Positions 61,501 through 64,000 of a stretch of DNA of 64,000 nucleotides are shown piece by piece. Positions within the stretch are counted from its first letter, which is position 1. Every line of letters starts with the position of its first letter. A program made the translations under genes and the position numbers. The notes beneath the pieces were generated by a model. It saw only the letters and a program-made list of their open reading frames with translations. It did not search any database and had not been told where the DNA came from. Source of the DNA: Tridacna crocea (Eukaryota; Mollusca; Bivalvia; Cardiida; Cardiidae); assembly GCA_943736015.1 (NCBI GenBank), contig OX031063.1, forward strand, positions 44,470,672-44,534,671, in the 5' to 3' direction.

Positions 61501-64000
61501 CCCATTTTCGAACTCGTCCGAGATATCATCCAGACAAACATCCTGACCAACTTTCATGAGTATCCGACTGAAAATGTGGCCTCTAGAGCGTACAAAAGGT
61601 TTTTCTAAGATTTGACCTGGTGACCTAGTTTTTGACCCCACGTGACCCATTTTCAAACTCGTCCGAGATATCATCCAGACAAACATCCTGACCAACTTTC
61701 ATGAGTATCCGACTGAAAATGTGGCCTCTAGAGCGTACACAAGGTTTTTCTAAGATTTGACCTAGTGACCTAGTTTTTGACCCCACATGACCCATTTTCG
61801 AACTCGTCCGAGATTTCATCGAGACAAACATCCTGACCAATTTTCATGAGTATCCGACTAAAACTGTGGCCTCTAGAGCGTACACAAGGTAAAAAGTTGA
61901 CGACGGACGACGCACGACGGACGCCGGACACAGCACGATCACAATAGCTCACCATGAGCACTTCGTGCTCAGGTGAGCTAACAAGTCTTGAAATGGGCAA
62001 AAAAGCATTGTGAGAATTGAAAAAATTGCTTGTTACTGGTCTGGCTGTTATACCAACTCATACTGTATACTTACGATACAATACTTGTTTGGCTATATGC
62101 ATAAACCGGTCCCGTACTTCTACCCTTATAGGCTATTTGGTTCCCCTCAGAGTTATAGTCTTAAGTAAAACTGTGCATCACAATACTGTGCATTGCTCTA
62201 TATTCAGTATATTTGCTACTTACCACCATGACAGTTGTGTTGACTGGGGTTGTATGTAGGATGGTCTTCTTGTACTCCTTAGCAAGAAACTCTGGCACAT
62301 TATCATTCTGGTCTGTTATTGCAATATGGACCGTTGTGTAAGTCATTCTCCCACCATTATCTGTTGCTGCAATGGGCAAATTAAACACAGAATGCTGCTC
62401 CCGATCTAATACCTGCACTGAAAATATTTCACCTGTATCTGCATCTACCCTGAAGTATTGCTGCATCTCATCTGATGGGATTGTATATGTAATCATACCA
62501 TAAACTCCAGGGTCCTTATCAGTTGCTGATACTTGTGTAACCAACATTCCTTCGCCATAATTTTCTGGAAATTCTGCCACATATATTGGTCGCTCAAATT
62601 GAGGAGTATATCTGTTACTGTTCTGTATAATGATACTTACTTGTACAAAGTTTGTGAATACTCCGTCAGAGACAGATACATTCAGTTCATATGCAGTGTG
62701 TAAATGTGGTTTTCTTTGATCGGAAAGGGAAATAATACCCATTGATGGATCCATCTGAAAACTTTCCAAGTCATTTCCACCAACTATAGCATATCTGAGC
62801 AAACTAGCACTAGATGAGTCAGGATCGCTTGCAGACACCTTTGTGATCATTTGACCTCGCTGTCCAAGATCTGTAATGGTACAGTGGTAAGATGGCTGAT
62901 CAAACACAGGTTCATTGTCATTTAGATCTTGAACAACAATCCTGACAGGAACAGTGCTGCTGATGGATGGAACTCCACTATCTCTGGCCTCTATCAGGAA
63001 ATTGTATTTGGACTGTGTCTCTCTATCCAAAAATTTACTAGTGTAAATCTCCCCAGTCTCTGGCTCAATCCTGAAGAAGTCCACATCTTTATTACCCTTC
63101 TTAACAGGACGGAGAGAATAGTGAACCTTTCCATTCACACCCGATTCTTTATCACTGGCTGTTACCATAGCAACTGATGCCCCAATAGCTTCTGCCTCTG
63201 AGACAGTGAAGGTGTAGTCAAGGCTGCCAAATACTGGTGCCTTGTTGTTAATGTCCTGGAAAATACAATCAACATCTTGTTTAACCTTACCACACAATCC
63301 TAACTTTTAACGACCCTGAAAAAGCTTCTTCTTTTGAAAACACTGTGGGAAAAGGAGAAAATGCTCGTAACCATGCTGGTAGACAAGTCCCAATTGAAAG
63401 CACTTGCAGAGGGCAAAATGACTGACTCAAGAATTGAAATTCCGTTTTGGACAAGTAGAAAACATTGTGGAAAGAGGACAAAATGCTCTTTACTTGCATT
63501 TTTTTCCCCTTTCCCCTCAATGATTTCAAATAACATCTTTCACACAGTTGCTAATAGTTAGAATTTTGTGGTTAAGTCTTTACCACACAATCCACACAAT
63601 CCCAACTTTCAACTACCCTGATAAGGAAGCCTATTGAAAACACTGAGAAAAGGAGAAAATGCTGGAAAACAGCATTTTCTCCTTTTCCCACAATGTTTTC
63701 TACCCTTCTCAAACCAAATTTCAACTTTGCAGTCACATTCACTTTGTCGTCTGCAAATGCTTTCAATCTGAACCAGTCTATAATTTTGTCGTTTGGTACA
63801 AAGTCTGGGCTTCAAGACATGAACTACAAATAGATAAATTCCAAAAGAAGCTACTTCGTACAAGTGTAAAATAACTGACCTGTACTTCAATGATAGCAAT
63901 AGCTGTGCTGGTCAATCCAGTAGTGGTTTCAGTAGCTTGCACAGTCAGATTGTACATTGGCATCACCTCATAGTCTATTGTGCCTCTCACAGTGATCAAA
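21783..64000 (-). CDS. FAT1-like: FAT1/2/3-type giant protocadherin, 3' part of gene (20 exons, partial at 5' end)
   Basis: This is the C-terminal 2,439 residues of a FAT-family cadherin, a very large type I membrane adhesion/signalling protein. Seen in sequence: 20 exons with GT..AG borders whose phases match at every join. Numbering from the first full codon (63999): one partial and 13 complete cadherin repeats (about 1-1385), a linker with RSKR at 1444-1447, EGF1-2 (about 1498-1590), one laminin-G domain (about 1597-1790), EGF3-6 (about 1796-1958), a transmembrane helix (about 1964-1984) followed by RIWRRKK, and a tail of about 455 residues ending HTEV. Known of the family: FAT1-3 have one LamG domain and a PDZ-binding C-terminus; they act in cell contacts, actin organisation and planar polarity. 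Inference: ortholog of the FAT1/2/3 ('Fat-like') group, not FAT4. The start codon, signal peptide and remaining cadherin repeats should lie beyond 64000. No promoter is in view. Confidence 0.93.
25943..26164 (+). mobile_element. TTAA MITE family 1
   Basis: TTAACCAAACAACAAAATTT to GTTTGGTAACAGGTTAA with core GGAGAAAATGCTGG/CCAGCATTTTCTCC. It lies in the copy-A stretch that copy B lacks. Confidence 0.78.
26753..26982 (-). mobile_element. TTAA MITE family 2
   Basis: TTAACCCTTTACACCATAAG on the left; the right end (GAGTATCTATGGAGTAGAGG) has lost its TTAA. The core is ACATTGTTGCAAAAGGTGAA and inverse. The arms (CCCTAAATAACAGCAAGG, TCCTACAAGCAATGCGTAG) differ from family 1. Confidence 0.78.
28510..28738 (+). 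mobile_element. TTAA MITE family 1 (copy A)
   Basis: TTAACTTATTACCAAATGAC to GTGTGGTAATGGGTTAA with a strong central palindrome. Counterpart of 11240-11436. Confidence 0.82.
29528..29731 (+). mobile_element. TTAA MITE family 1 (copy A counterpart, truncated)
   Basis: It has the same left end and arm as 12209, but part of the core and about 50 bases at the right end (including the terminal repeat) are deleted relative to copy B. Confidence 0.7.
31569..31700 (-). CDS. FAT1-like: FAT-like exon: mid cytoplasmic tail
   Basis: A 132-base exon, phase 1 at both ends, encoding residues 2142-2185. It reads DKHADKMMSKMMPIGTVIP, then SSLPVSEMEDELP. The acceptor is TATTTAG|ACA and the donor CCAG|GTAAGG. 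It links in frame to the terminal exon of copy A. The same donor joined to copy B would shift frame (see the duplicated exon at 3413). Confidence 0.86.
33612..33670. repeat. Short tandem repeat, three units of about 20 bases
   Basis: TATACAGAATGACATCA occurs three times in a row with small changes, in the intron between exons 31569 and 34890. Confidence 0.75.
33827..34047 (+). mobile_element. TTAA MITE family 1, ends decayed
   Basis: The interior is well kept (AAATCGAAAGCATTTGCAGA, core palindrome, GGGATTGTATGGTAAT), but both TTAA ends have mutated. A second, truncated copy (34046-34232) abuts it. Confidence 0.7.
34354..34587 (+). mobile_element. TTAA MITE family 2
   Basis: TTAACCCTTTACTCCATAGA to TTATGGGGTATAGGGTTAA. 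Core ACATTGTGGCAAAAGGTGAA with inverse TTCACCTTTTGTCACACTGT. Confidence 0.82.
34890..35408 (-). CDS. FAT1-like: FAT-like exon: transmembrane helix and proximal cytoplasmic tail
   Basis: A 519-base exon, phase 1 at both ends, encoding residues 1969-2141. The hydrophobic run GIIGGILLVVLLFLLV is followed by the stop-transfer cluster RIWRRKKQQRRQ. The tail contains a proline-rich stretch (PPSPKPPPVPDRP), a candidate SH3/EVH1/WW ligand, and FDCLRNYGSAADELE, which looks like a conserved FAT tail block. The acceptor is GTTACAG|GAA and the donor GGCAG|GTATGA. Confidence 0.92.
35409..36934 (-). other. Intron splitting the transmembrane helix
   Basis: A 1.5-kb phase-1 intron falling inside the membrane-spanning segment. 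Decayed MITE pieces lie at about 36200-36390 and 36480-36690. Nothing else is seen. Confidence 0.65.
36935..37132 (-). CDS. FAT1-like: FAT-like exon: EGF6 and start of transmembrane helix
   Basis: A 198-base exon, phase 1 at both ends, encoding residues 1903-1968. It closes EGF5 (GLRCE), then EGF6 (CESAPCQNNGACVQDG.. CNCSGSTTGRHC), a juxtamembrane stretch (EEVVLPAIISNSAGINSEE), and enters the membrane helix at IFVIL. The acceptor is ATGCCAG|GTT and the donor CTTG|GTAAGT. Confidence 0.91.
37685..37919 (-). mobile_element. tRNA-head SINE, same family as 13269
   Basis: On the minus strand it reads CCAAGCCCTGGTAGCTCAGT (A box) and AGTTCTATCC (decayed B box), then CACTGCAACAGGATTCATTC and GAAAGCAGCCAGTGGCTTTG. 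The order and spacing match the 13269 copy. It sits in the intron between exons 36935 and 38140. Confidence 0.7.
38140..38316 (-). CDS. FAT1-like: FAT-like exon: end of EGF4 and EGF5
   Basis: A 177-base exon, phase 1 at both ends, encoding residues 1844-1902. It completes EGF4 (GICENVPGVP.. CKCPGNLRGHRC) and encodes EGF5 (YCLPNPCSQGGTC.. CMCKAGYS). The acceptor is TGTTTAG|GTA and the donor AGTG|GTAGGT. A TTAA MITE lies 20 bases beyond the acceptor edge. Confidence 0.88.
38337..38562 (+). mobile_element. TTAA MITE family 1 beside a splice acceptor
   Basis: TTAACTCTCTATTAAATG to GGATTGTTTGGTAAATGGTT, core ACATTGTGGGAAAAGGAGAA and inverse. Its left end is 20 bases from the acceptor edge of exon 38140-38316. 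Confidence 0.75.
39078..39227 (-). CDS. FAT1-like: FAT-like exon: EGF3 and start of EGF4
   Basis: A 150-base exon, phase 1 at both ends, encoding residues 1794-1843. EGF3 reads CSSFPCMNGGVCETTGP.. CRCSDRYRGAKC; EGF4 starts DTDPCQRQPCLNN. The acceptor is TTTTAG|ATG and the donor AATG|GTAAAG. It has no long open frame of its own and was found from the cysteine spacing. Confidence 0.88.
39782..39979. mobile_element. 198-bp foldback MITE (GGGTCTATATTCACC... GAATACAGGCCC)
   Basis: The two arms are inverse copies: ACCAACCATTCTTA.. matches ..TAAGAATGGTTAGCG, and CTTCTGATTGGCTAAACCA is the inverse of TGGTTTAGCCAATCAGAAG at the centre. No coding capacity. A half copy is at 50916-51015. Confidence 0.78.
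40209..40614 (-). CDS. FAT1-like: FAT-like exon: second half of laminin-G domain
   Basis: A 406-base exon (phase 0 in, phase 1 out) encoding residues 1659-1793. LamG hallmarks are LINGKVQYRFDCGSGEG, DGKWHTVMVERRGNQAEIFLDG and YFGAE.. KGFRGCIEDIRIYN, with the late LamG cysteine pair. The acceptor is ATTCCAG|TTG and the donor GACA|GTGAGT. It is the only LamG domain in the gene, the main reason for choosing FAT1/2/3 over FAT4. Confidence 0.93.
41193..41524 (-). CDS. FAT1-like: FAT-like exon: EGF2 and first half of laminin-G domain
   Basis: A 332-base exon (phase 1 in, phase 0 out) encoding residues 1548-1658. It closes EGF1 (GDNC), then encodes a six-cysteine EGF module (CSQNPCPLYKLC.. CTCPQGKTGRHC) and the N-terminal strands of a LamG domain (ITFSGNSYAMWTLNEP, LSLRIKTRKESS, DYSILE). 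The acceptor is GTTTCAG|GTG and the donor GAG|GTAAGG. Confidence 0.91.
42014..43049 (-). CDS. FAT1-like: FAT-like exon: cadherin repeats 12-13, furin-site linker, start of EGF1
   Basis: A 1,036-base exon (phase 0 in, phase 1 out) encoding residues 1203-1547. It completes the last two cadherin repeats, which are divergent: repeat 12 ends IEESTFSPEV without DxNDN, and repeat 13 has AGLDSGNY. A 110-residue linker follows, with TRSKRDVGND (RSKR at 1444-1447, bases 42315-42326), a furin-type RxKR site. The exon then starts EGF1 (CEKDMCEGGEC.. YECECPNGYV). The acceptor is TTTGCAG|GAG and the donor TGTAG|GTATGT. Confidence 0.93.
43578..43806 (-). mobile_element. TTAA MITE family 2
   Basis: TTAACCCTTTACCCCATAAG to TATGGAGTAAAGGGTTAA. 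The core is near-perfect around GCTCGTCACGAGC. The clearest family-2 copy in reverse orientation. Confidence 0.84.
44031..44052. repeat. (CAACA)n microsatellite
   Basis: Four tandem CAACA units in the same intron as the minisatellite. Confidence 0.8.
44560..44700 (-). mobile_element. Possible tRNA-derived SINE
   Basis: On the minus strand TGGGTAGGTCGGTGGTCAGC and GGTTCAATATC resemble A and B boxes of a tRNA head. The body is short and differs from the other two SINEs. Decayed and intronic. Confidence 0.45.
44730..44958 (+). mobile_element. TTAA MITE family 1, intact copy
   Basis: TTAACTCTTTACCAAACGAC at the left and ATTGTGTGGTAAGGAGTTAA at the right form the terminal inverted repeat with TTAA target duplication. 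The central palindrome runs ACATTGTGGGAAAAGGAGAA-AATGCTGGTAACCAGCATT and its inverse. TTAA plus CC/CT-starting termini fit the piggyBac superfamily; no transposase is present. Another copy follows after six bases. Confidence 0.85.
44965..45193 (+). mobile_element. TTAA MITE family 1, intact reference copy
   Basis: A 229-bp copy bounded by TTAACCCATTACCACACGA and GATTGTGTGGTAATGGGTTAA. The order of parts is: terminal repeat, AAATTGAAAGCATTTGCAGA arm, GAAGGGTAGAAAACATTGTG, palindrome centred on GGTTACC, AAAGGCTTCTTTC arm, terminal repeat. This is the cleanest example and a good consensus seed. Confidence 0.88.
45240..45960. repeat. Minisatellite, about 45-60-base units
   Basis: An irregular tandem array of CTGCAGGTATTTACATGCTT-GTAACATTTG-type units, about a dozen copies with varied spacing and drift. 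It lies in the 5.6-kb intron between exons 42014 and 48629. No reading frame is maintained. Confidence 0.8.
46710..46937 (+). mobile_element. TTAA MITE family 2
   Basis: TTAACCCTTTACTCCATAGA to TTATGGAGGAAAGGGTTAA, core TTGTGGCAAATGGTGAAATT and inverse. Confidence 0.82.
47166..47375 (+). mobile_element. TTAA MITE family 1
   Basis: TTAACTCATTACCAAACGAC to GTCGTTATGGGTTAA; about 20 bases shorter than the reference, missing part of the left arm next to the palindrome. Confidence 0.8.
47775..48008 (+). mobile_element. TTAA MITE family 1
   Basis: TTAAACCTTTACCAGACG to GTGTTAAAAAGGGTTAA with core GGGAGAAAATGCTGGTTAAC and inverse. Moderately diverged. Confidence 0.74.
48388..48465. mobile_element. 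Second copy of the 77-bp foldback element
   Basis: TCGATAGGCGAGTACAACAA through ..GTGTTGCACTCACCTGTCGA is palindromic around GTACAATGTAC and matches 380-456 closely. It lies in the intron upstream of exon 42014-43049. Confidence 0.78.
48629..48763 (-). CDS. FAT1-like: FAT-like exon: cadherin repeats 11-12
   Basis: A 135-base exon, phase 0 at both ends, encoding residues 1158-1202. It reads VSSYVLHIRASNHH, then LDANDSPPKF, then NYTVFVQ. The acceptor is TGTGCAG|GTA and the donor GCAG|GTAGGT. Confidence 0.9.
49126..50563 (+). mobile_element. TTAA MITE family 1 split by a nested element
   Basis: The left half (TTAACTCATTACC to CATTGTGGG, to 49227) and right half (AAAAGGAGAAAAGGCTGG to GTGTAATGGGTTGA, from 50458) are one MITE interrupted by the 156-bp-core element at 49228-50457. 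Confidence 0.8.
49228..50457 (+). mobile_element. ACAAGAG element with about 156-bp tandem core, nested in a MITE
   Basis: It starts ACAAGAGCGGCAAATTGTCG and ends GACGGGCGTATA; ATACGCCCGTC near the start is the inverse of GACGGGCGTAT at the end. The core has about seven units of about 156 bases, each with CAAGTATGAAAAACGAC and GATGAGATCTATCCACCC. It interrupts a family-1 MITE between GGG and AAAAGG of its core. Removing it restores the MITE exactly, so no target bases were duplicated or lost. Confidence 0.8.
50688..50828 (-). CDS. FAT1-like: FAT-like exon: middle of cadherin repeat 11
   Basis: A 141-base exon, phase 0 at both ends, encoding residues 1111-1157. It reads VLATDIDYNPENKAVNYSIF and ends RSLLDRES. 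The acceptor is TTTCCAG|GTT and the donor AAGT|GTAAGT. Confidence 0.9.
50916..51015 (+). repeat. Half copy of the 198-bp foldback MITE
   Basis: GGGCCCTTATTCACCCATCA through ACTTCTGATTGGCTAAACTG matches the left arm of 39782-39979. The inverse arm is missing; a TTAA MITE begins 24 bases later. Confidence 0.65.
51039..51266 (-). mobile_element. TTAA MITE family 1, reverse orientation
   Basis: TTAACTCTTCACCACACAAT to GTTGGTAAAGAGTTAA with core AAAAGGAGAAAATGCTGGCA; the AAAGCATTTGCAGA-type arm is on the right (CAAAGGCTTTCAATTTGGAC), so it is inverted relative to the reference. Confidence 0.8.
51400..51614 (-). CDS. FAT1-like: FAT-like exon: cadherin repeats 10-11
   Basis: A 215-base exon (phase 1 in, phase 0 out) encoding residues 1039-1110. 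It contains NELDRETISGY, RAQDHGETPLS and TDVNDNPPVF and starts repeat 11 (VYAASVREDVQIG). The acceptor is TTTATAG|GTA and the donor ACAA|GTATGT. An intact MITE begins only 15 bases beyond the acceptor edge, leaving almost no original intron for the pyrimidine tract and branch site. Confidence 0.9.
51630..51854 (+). mobile_element. TTAA MITE family 1, 15 bases from a splice acceptor
   Basis: TTAACTCTACCAAACAATAT to GTGTGGTAATGGGTTGA with a near-perfect core. Its left TTAA is 15 bases from the edge of exon 51400-51614, so the intron branch site must lie at the element end or within it. Confidence 0.82.
52546..52783 (-). CDS. FAT1-like: FAT-like exon: cadherin repeats 9-10
   Basis: A 238-base exon (phase 0 in, phase 1 out) encoding residues 960-1038. 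It ends repeat 9 with LDVNDNPPEF and begins repeat 10 (SYLAAVSEDALPG, ISYYIQAGND). The acceptor is TTGACAG|GGT and the donor ACAG|GTACCT. Repeat 10 has ATSRD where most repeats have ATDxD. Confidence 0.9.
52823..52950. mobile_element. 128-bp inverted-repeat MITE
   Basis: The left arm GTACAATACTGAATTCTATT is the near inverse of the right end AATTGAATTCTGTATTGTAC; ACCAGTCTATATTTTGG is inverse to CCAAAATATGGACTGGT in the middle. The arms are about 55 bases each. It lies in the intron between exons 52546 and 54396. Confidence 0.75.
54125..54353 (+). mobile_element. TTAA MITE family 2
   Basis: The left end has TTTACCCTTTACTCCATAG (TTAA changed to TTTA), the right end GGGGTAAAGGGTTAA. Core ACATTGTGGCAAAAGGTGAA and inverse. 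It lies 43 bases from exon 54396-54538. Confidence 0.8.
54396..54538 (-). CDS. FAT1-like: FAT-like exon: middle of cadherin repeat 9
   Basis: A 143-base exon (phase 1 in, phase 0 out) encoding residues 912-959. It reads GINRKLAYSILD, then KPLDRETTQAYRITVLAEDQ. The acceptor is TCTGCAG|GTA and the donor CAG|GTAAGA. It carries the conserved LDRE calcium motif. Confidence 0.89.
54624..54685. repeat. Short foldback repeat (GGTCAGCCTGTGCA/TGTGCAGGCTGACC)
   Basis: The arms AAAAATGTCTACCCTGGTCA and its near inverse TGACCAAGGTTGACACTTTT meet at GTGCAGATGTGC. A related, weaker sequence (AGCCTGGGCAGGCTGACATG) is at about 14654-14675. Confidence 0.6.
55093..55326 (-). CDS. FAT1-like: FAT-like exon: cadherin repeats 8-9
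   Basis: A 234-base exon, phase 1 at both ends, encoding residues 834-911. It completes repeat 8 (GVLTAVEPLDRE, then TDVNDNVPVF) and starts repeat 9 (LSEDSALNTLVYRISASDADI). The acceptor is TCTCCAG|GTG and the donor TATAG|GTAAGA. Confidence 0.9.
55523..55741 (+). mobile_element. TTAA MITE family 1
   Basis: TTAACCATTTGACAAATGTT to GTTTGGTAAAGGGTTAA with core ACATTGTGGGAAAAGGAGAA; the left arm is unlike the reference, the right arm matches. Confidence 0.77.
56189..56415 (+). mobile_element. TTAA MITE family 1, ends mutated, beside a splice donor
   Basis: TCAATTCATTACCAAATGAC to GTGTGGTAATGGGTTCT; both TTAA ends have changed. It ends about 20 bases from the donor of exon 56435-56584. Confidence 0.75.
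56435..56584 (-). CDS. FAT1-like: FAT-like exon: first part of cadherin repeat 8
   Basis: This short exon encodes residues 785-833. It begins VVYESHVSED and includes VKATDADEYGSI and EQFSLEPNSG. The acceptor is TTTCCAG|GTT and the donor TCAG|GTAATA. The reading requires phase 1 at its 3' end, matching the next exon; one boundary may be off by two bases because my translated length is 148. A degraded TTAA MITE ends about 20 bases beyond its donor. Confidence 0.83.
57451..58505 (-). CDS. FAT1-like: FAT-like exon: cadherin repeats 4 (end) to 7
   Basis: A 1,055-base exon (phase 1 in, phase 0 out) encoding residues 433-784. The acceptor is TTTTTCAG|TG and the donor CAG|GTAAGG. It completes repeat 4, which ends DEEEAQPVF rather than DxNDNxP, and encodes repeats 5-7. 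Repeat 5 has LDMET instead of LDRE; repeats 6 and 7 have canonical LDREE, DINDNPP and DANDNSP. The linker between repeats 4 and 5 is therefore likely calcium-poor. Confidence 0.93.
58578..58806 (+). mobile_element. TTAA MITE family 1
   Basis: TTAACTCATTACCATACAAC to GTGTGGAAATGGGTTAA; 229 bp, one-base loss in the right core. It lies about 70 bases from exon 57451-58505. Confidence 0.82.
59156..59300 (-). CDS. FAT1-like: FAT-like exon: middle of cadherin repeat 4
   Basis: A 145-base exon, phase 0 in and phase 1 out, encoding residues 385-432. It starts IQAEDEDSG and contains VVYSFSPG, the core of a cadherin repeat. The acceptor is TTCAAG|ATT and the donor TCTG|GTAAGG. It was too short to stand out as an open frame and was found by matching splice sites and cadherin pattern between its neighbours. 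Confidence 0.85.
59540..59771 (-). mobile_element. TTAA MITE family 1, reverse orientation
   Basis: TTAACTGTTTACCACTCAAT to GTAAAGGGGTAAAGGGTTAA with a perfect-looking core palindrome (ACATTGTGGGAAAAGGAGAA.. and inverse). The arm GTCTGCGAACTGCTTTGGAC on the right shows inverted orientation. Confidence 0.8.
60241..61981 (+). mobile_element. ACAAG...GAGCTAA element with 145-bp tandem core
   Basis: It starts ACAAGAGGGCCATGATGGCC and ends GACGGACGCCGGACACAGC, hairpin TGAGCACTTCGTGCTCA, GGTGAGCTAA. The core holds about eleven units. From about 61045 rightwards the units repeat at exactly 145 bases and are nearly identical; to the left they are degenerate. Minus-strand 71-codon open frames recur every 145 bases as a by-product; I do not call them genes. 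Confidence 0.82.
62224..63255 (-). CDS. FAT1-like: FAT-like exon: cadherin repeats 1-4 (large exon)
   Basis: A 1,032-base exon, phase 0 at both ends, encoding residues 41-384. The acceptor is TTTCCAG|GAC and the donor GTG|GTAAGT. It contains three whole cadherin repeats and the start of a fourth. Seen motifs: LDRE in repeats 1 and 3 and DLNDNEP and DQNDNVP linkers. Repeat 2 instead has DQRK at the LDRE position and ends NSNRYTP, so the next linker lacks the usual DxNDN calcium ligands. The exon edge lies 25 bases from a TTAA MITE on the intron side. Confidence 0.93.
63281..63560 (-). mobile_element. TTAA MITE family 1, composite of two copies
   Basis: It starts TTAACCTTACCACACAATCC. The first core (AAAACACTGTGGGAAAAGGA) has lost its inverse half and runs into a second, forward-oriented copy (CAATTGAAAGCACTTGCAGA, GTAGAAAACATTGTGGAAAG). 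It begins 25 bases from the acceptor of exon 62224-63255. Confidence 0.65.
63572..63799 (-). mobile_element. TTAA MITE family 1, reverse orientation
   Basis: TTAAGTCTTTACCACACAAT on the left; core AAAAGGAGAAAATGCTGGAA and inverse; the arm GTCGTCTGCAAATGCTTTCA on the right shows inversion. With the composite at 63281 it fills most of the 624-base intron. Confidence 0.75.
63880..64000 (-). CDS. FAT1-like: FAT-like exon: end of a cadherin repeat (partial)
   Basis: The exon runs off the window. It encodes residues 1-40 of the visible protein, the last strands of a cadherin repeat, ending IIEVQ. The donor is CAG|GTCAGT at 63880/63879. It joins in phase 0 to the next exon, rebuilding the linker IIEVQ-DINNKAPVF, a DxNN calcium-linker variant. 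Confidence 0.88.

Larger units (their letters stand above)
59301..62223 (-). other. 2.9-kb intron within cadherin repeat 4
   Basis: Contains the family-1 MITE at 59540 and the 145-bp-core element at 60241-61981, which makes up most of the intron. No other gene seen. Confidence 0.7.

Noticed and set aside
61045..61840. Series of 71-codon minus-strand open frames spaced 145 bases apart
   Set aside because: They follow the satellite unit of a mobile element. The 145-base step is not a multiple of three, so the frame is reset every unit, and no domain is seen.
21783..64000. Assignment to FAT4 or Drosophila Fat type
   Set aside because: Only one LamG domain is present and the tail ends HTEV with an HWDASDW block, as in FAT1/2/3; FAT4 types have two LamG domains.

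Overview
The window is animal nuclear DNA: AT-rich, with GT/AG introns, palindromic MITEs, tRNA-derived SINEs and mobile elements with tandem-repeat cores. The large repeat elements that begin ACAAGAG and end GAGCTAA look like repeats common in bivalve molluscs, so a bivalve is the best guess. That rests on repeat style and protein features only; no search was run.

One gene accounts for all the coding sequence I can support. It lies on the minus strand, enters at position 64000 (its 5' part is outside the window) and ends at a stop codon at 21783. Twenty exons join without a break in reading frame and encode 2,439 residues of a giant FAT-type protocadherin (FAT1/2/3 or 'Fat-like' class). The order is: the tail of one cadherin repeat, 13 complete cadherin repeats, a linker with an RSKR furin-type site, two EGF modules, one laminin-G domain, four EGF modules, one transmembrane helix, and a cytoplasmic tail with a proline-rich stretch, an HWDASDW motif and a C-terminal HTEV PDZ ligand. 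A single LamG domain and the HTEV end point to FAT1/2/3 rather than FAT4 or Drosophila Fat.

The left half (1-30235) is dominated by a segmental duplication. Positions 1-12956 (copy B) match 17199-30235 (copy A), with later insertions and deletions. Copy A holds the functional last exon (21783-22546). Copy B holds a second last exon (3413-4176) whose frame is open and about 97% identical, but whose splice acceptor has moved by one base. Using it from the same upstream exon would give a short tail of about ten new residues and no PDZ ligand. Because the two copies are natural before/after pairs, they show empty and filled sites for several transposons.

Introns and flanks are packed with repeats. 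(1) A piggyBac-like, TTAA-bounded MITE family of about 230 bp has a near-perfect central palindrome and dozens of copies or remnants. (2) A second TTAA MITE family has different arms but a related palindromic core. (3) Elements starting ACAAG carry 145-168 bp tandem-repeat cores and insert without target duplication (Helitron/Helentron or 'pearl'-like). (4) Other items are small foldback elements, tRNA-head SINEs, a minisatellite and microsatellites. I found no transposase, reverse transcriptase, true tRNA gene, rRNA or CRISPR array.
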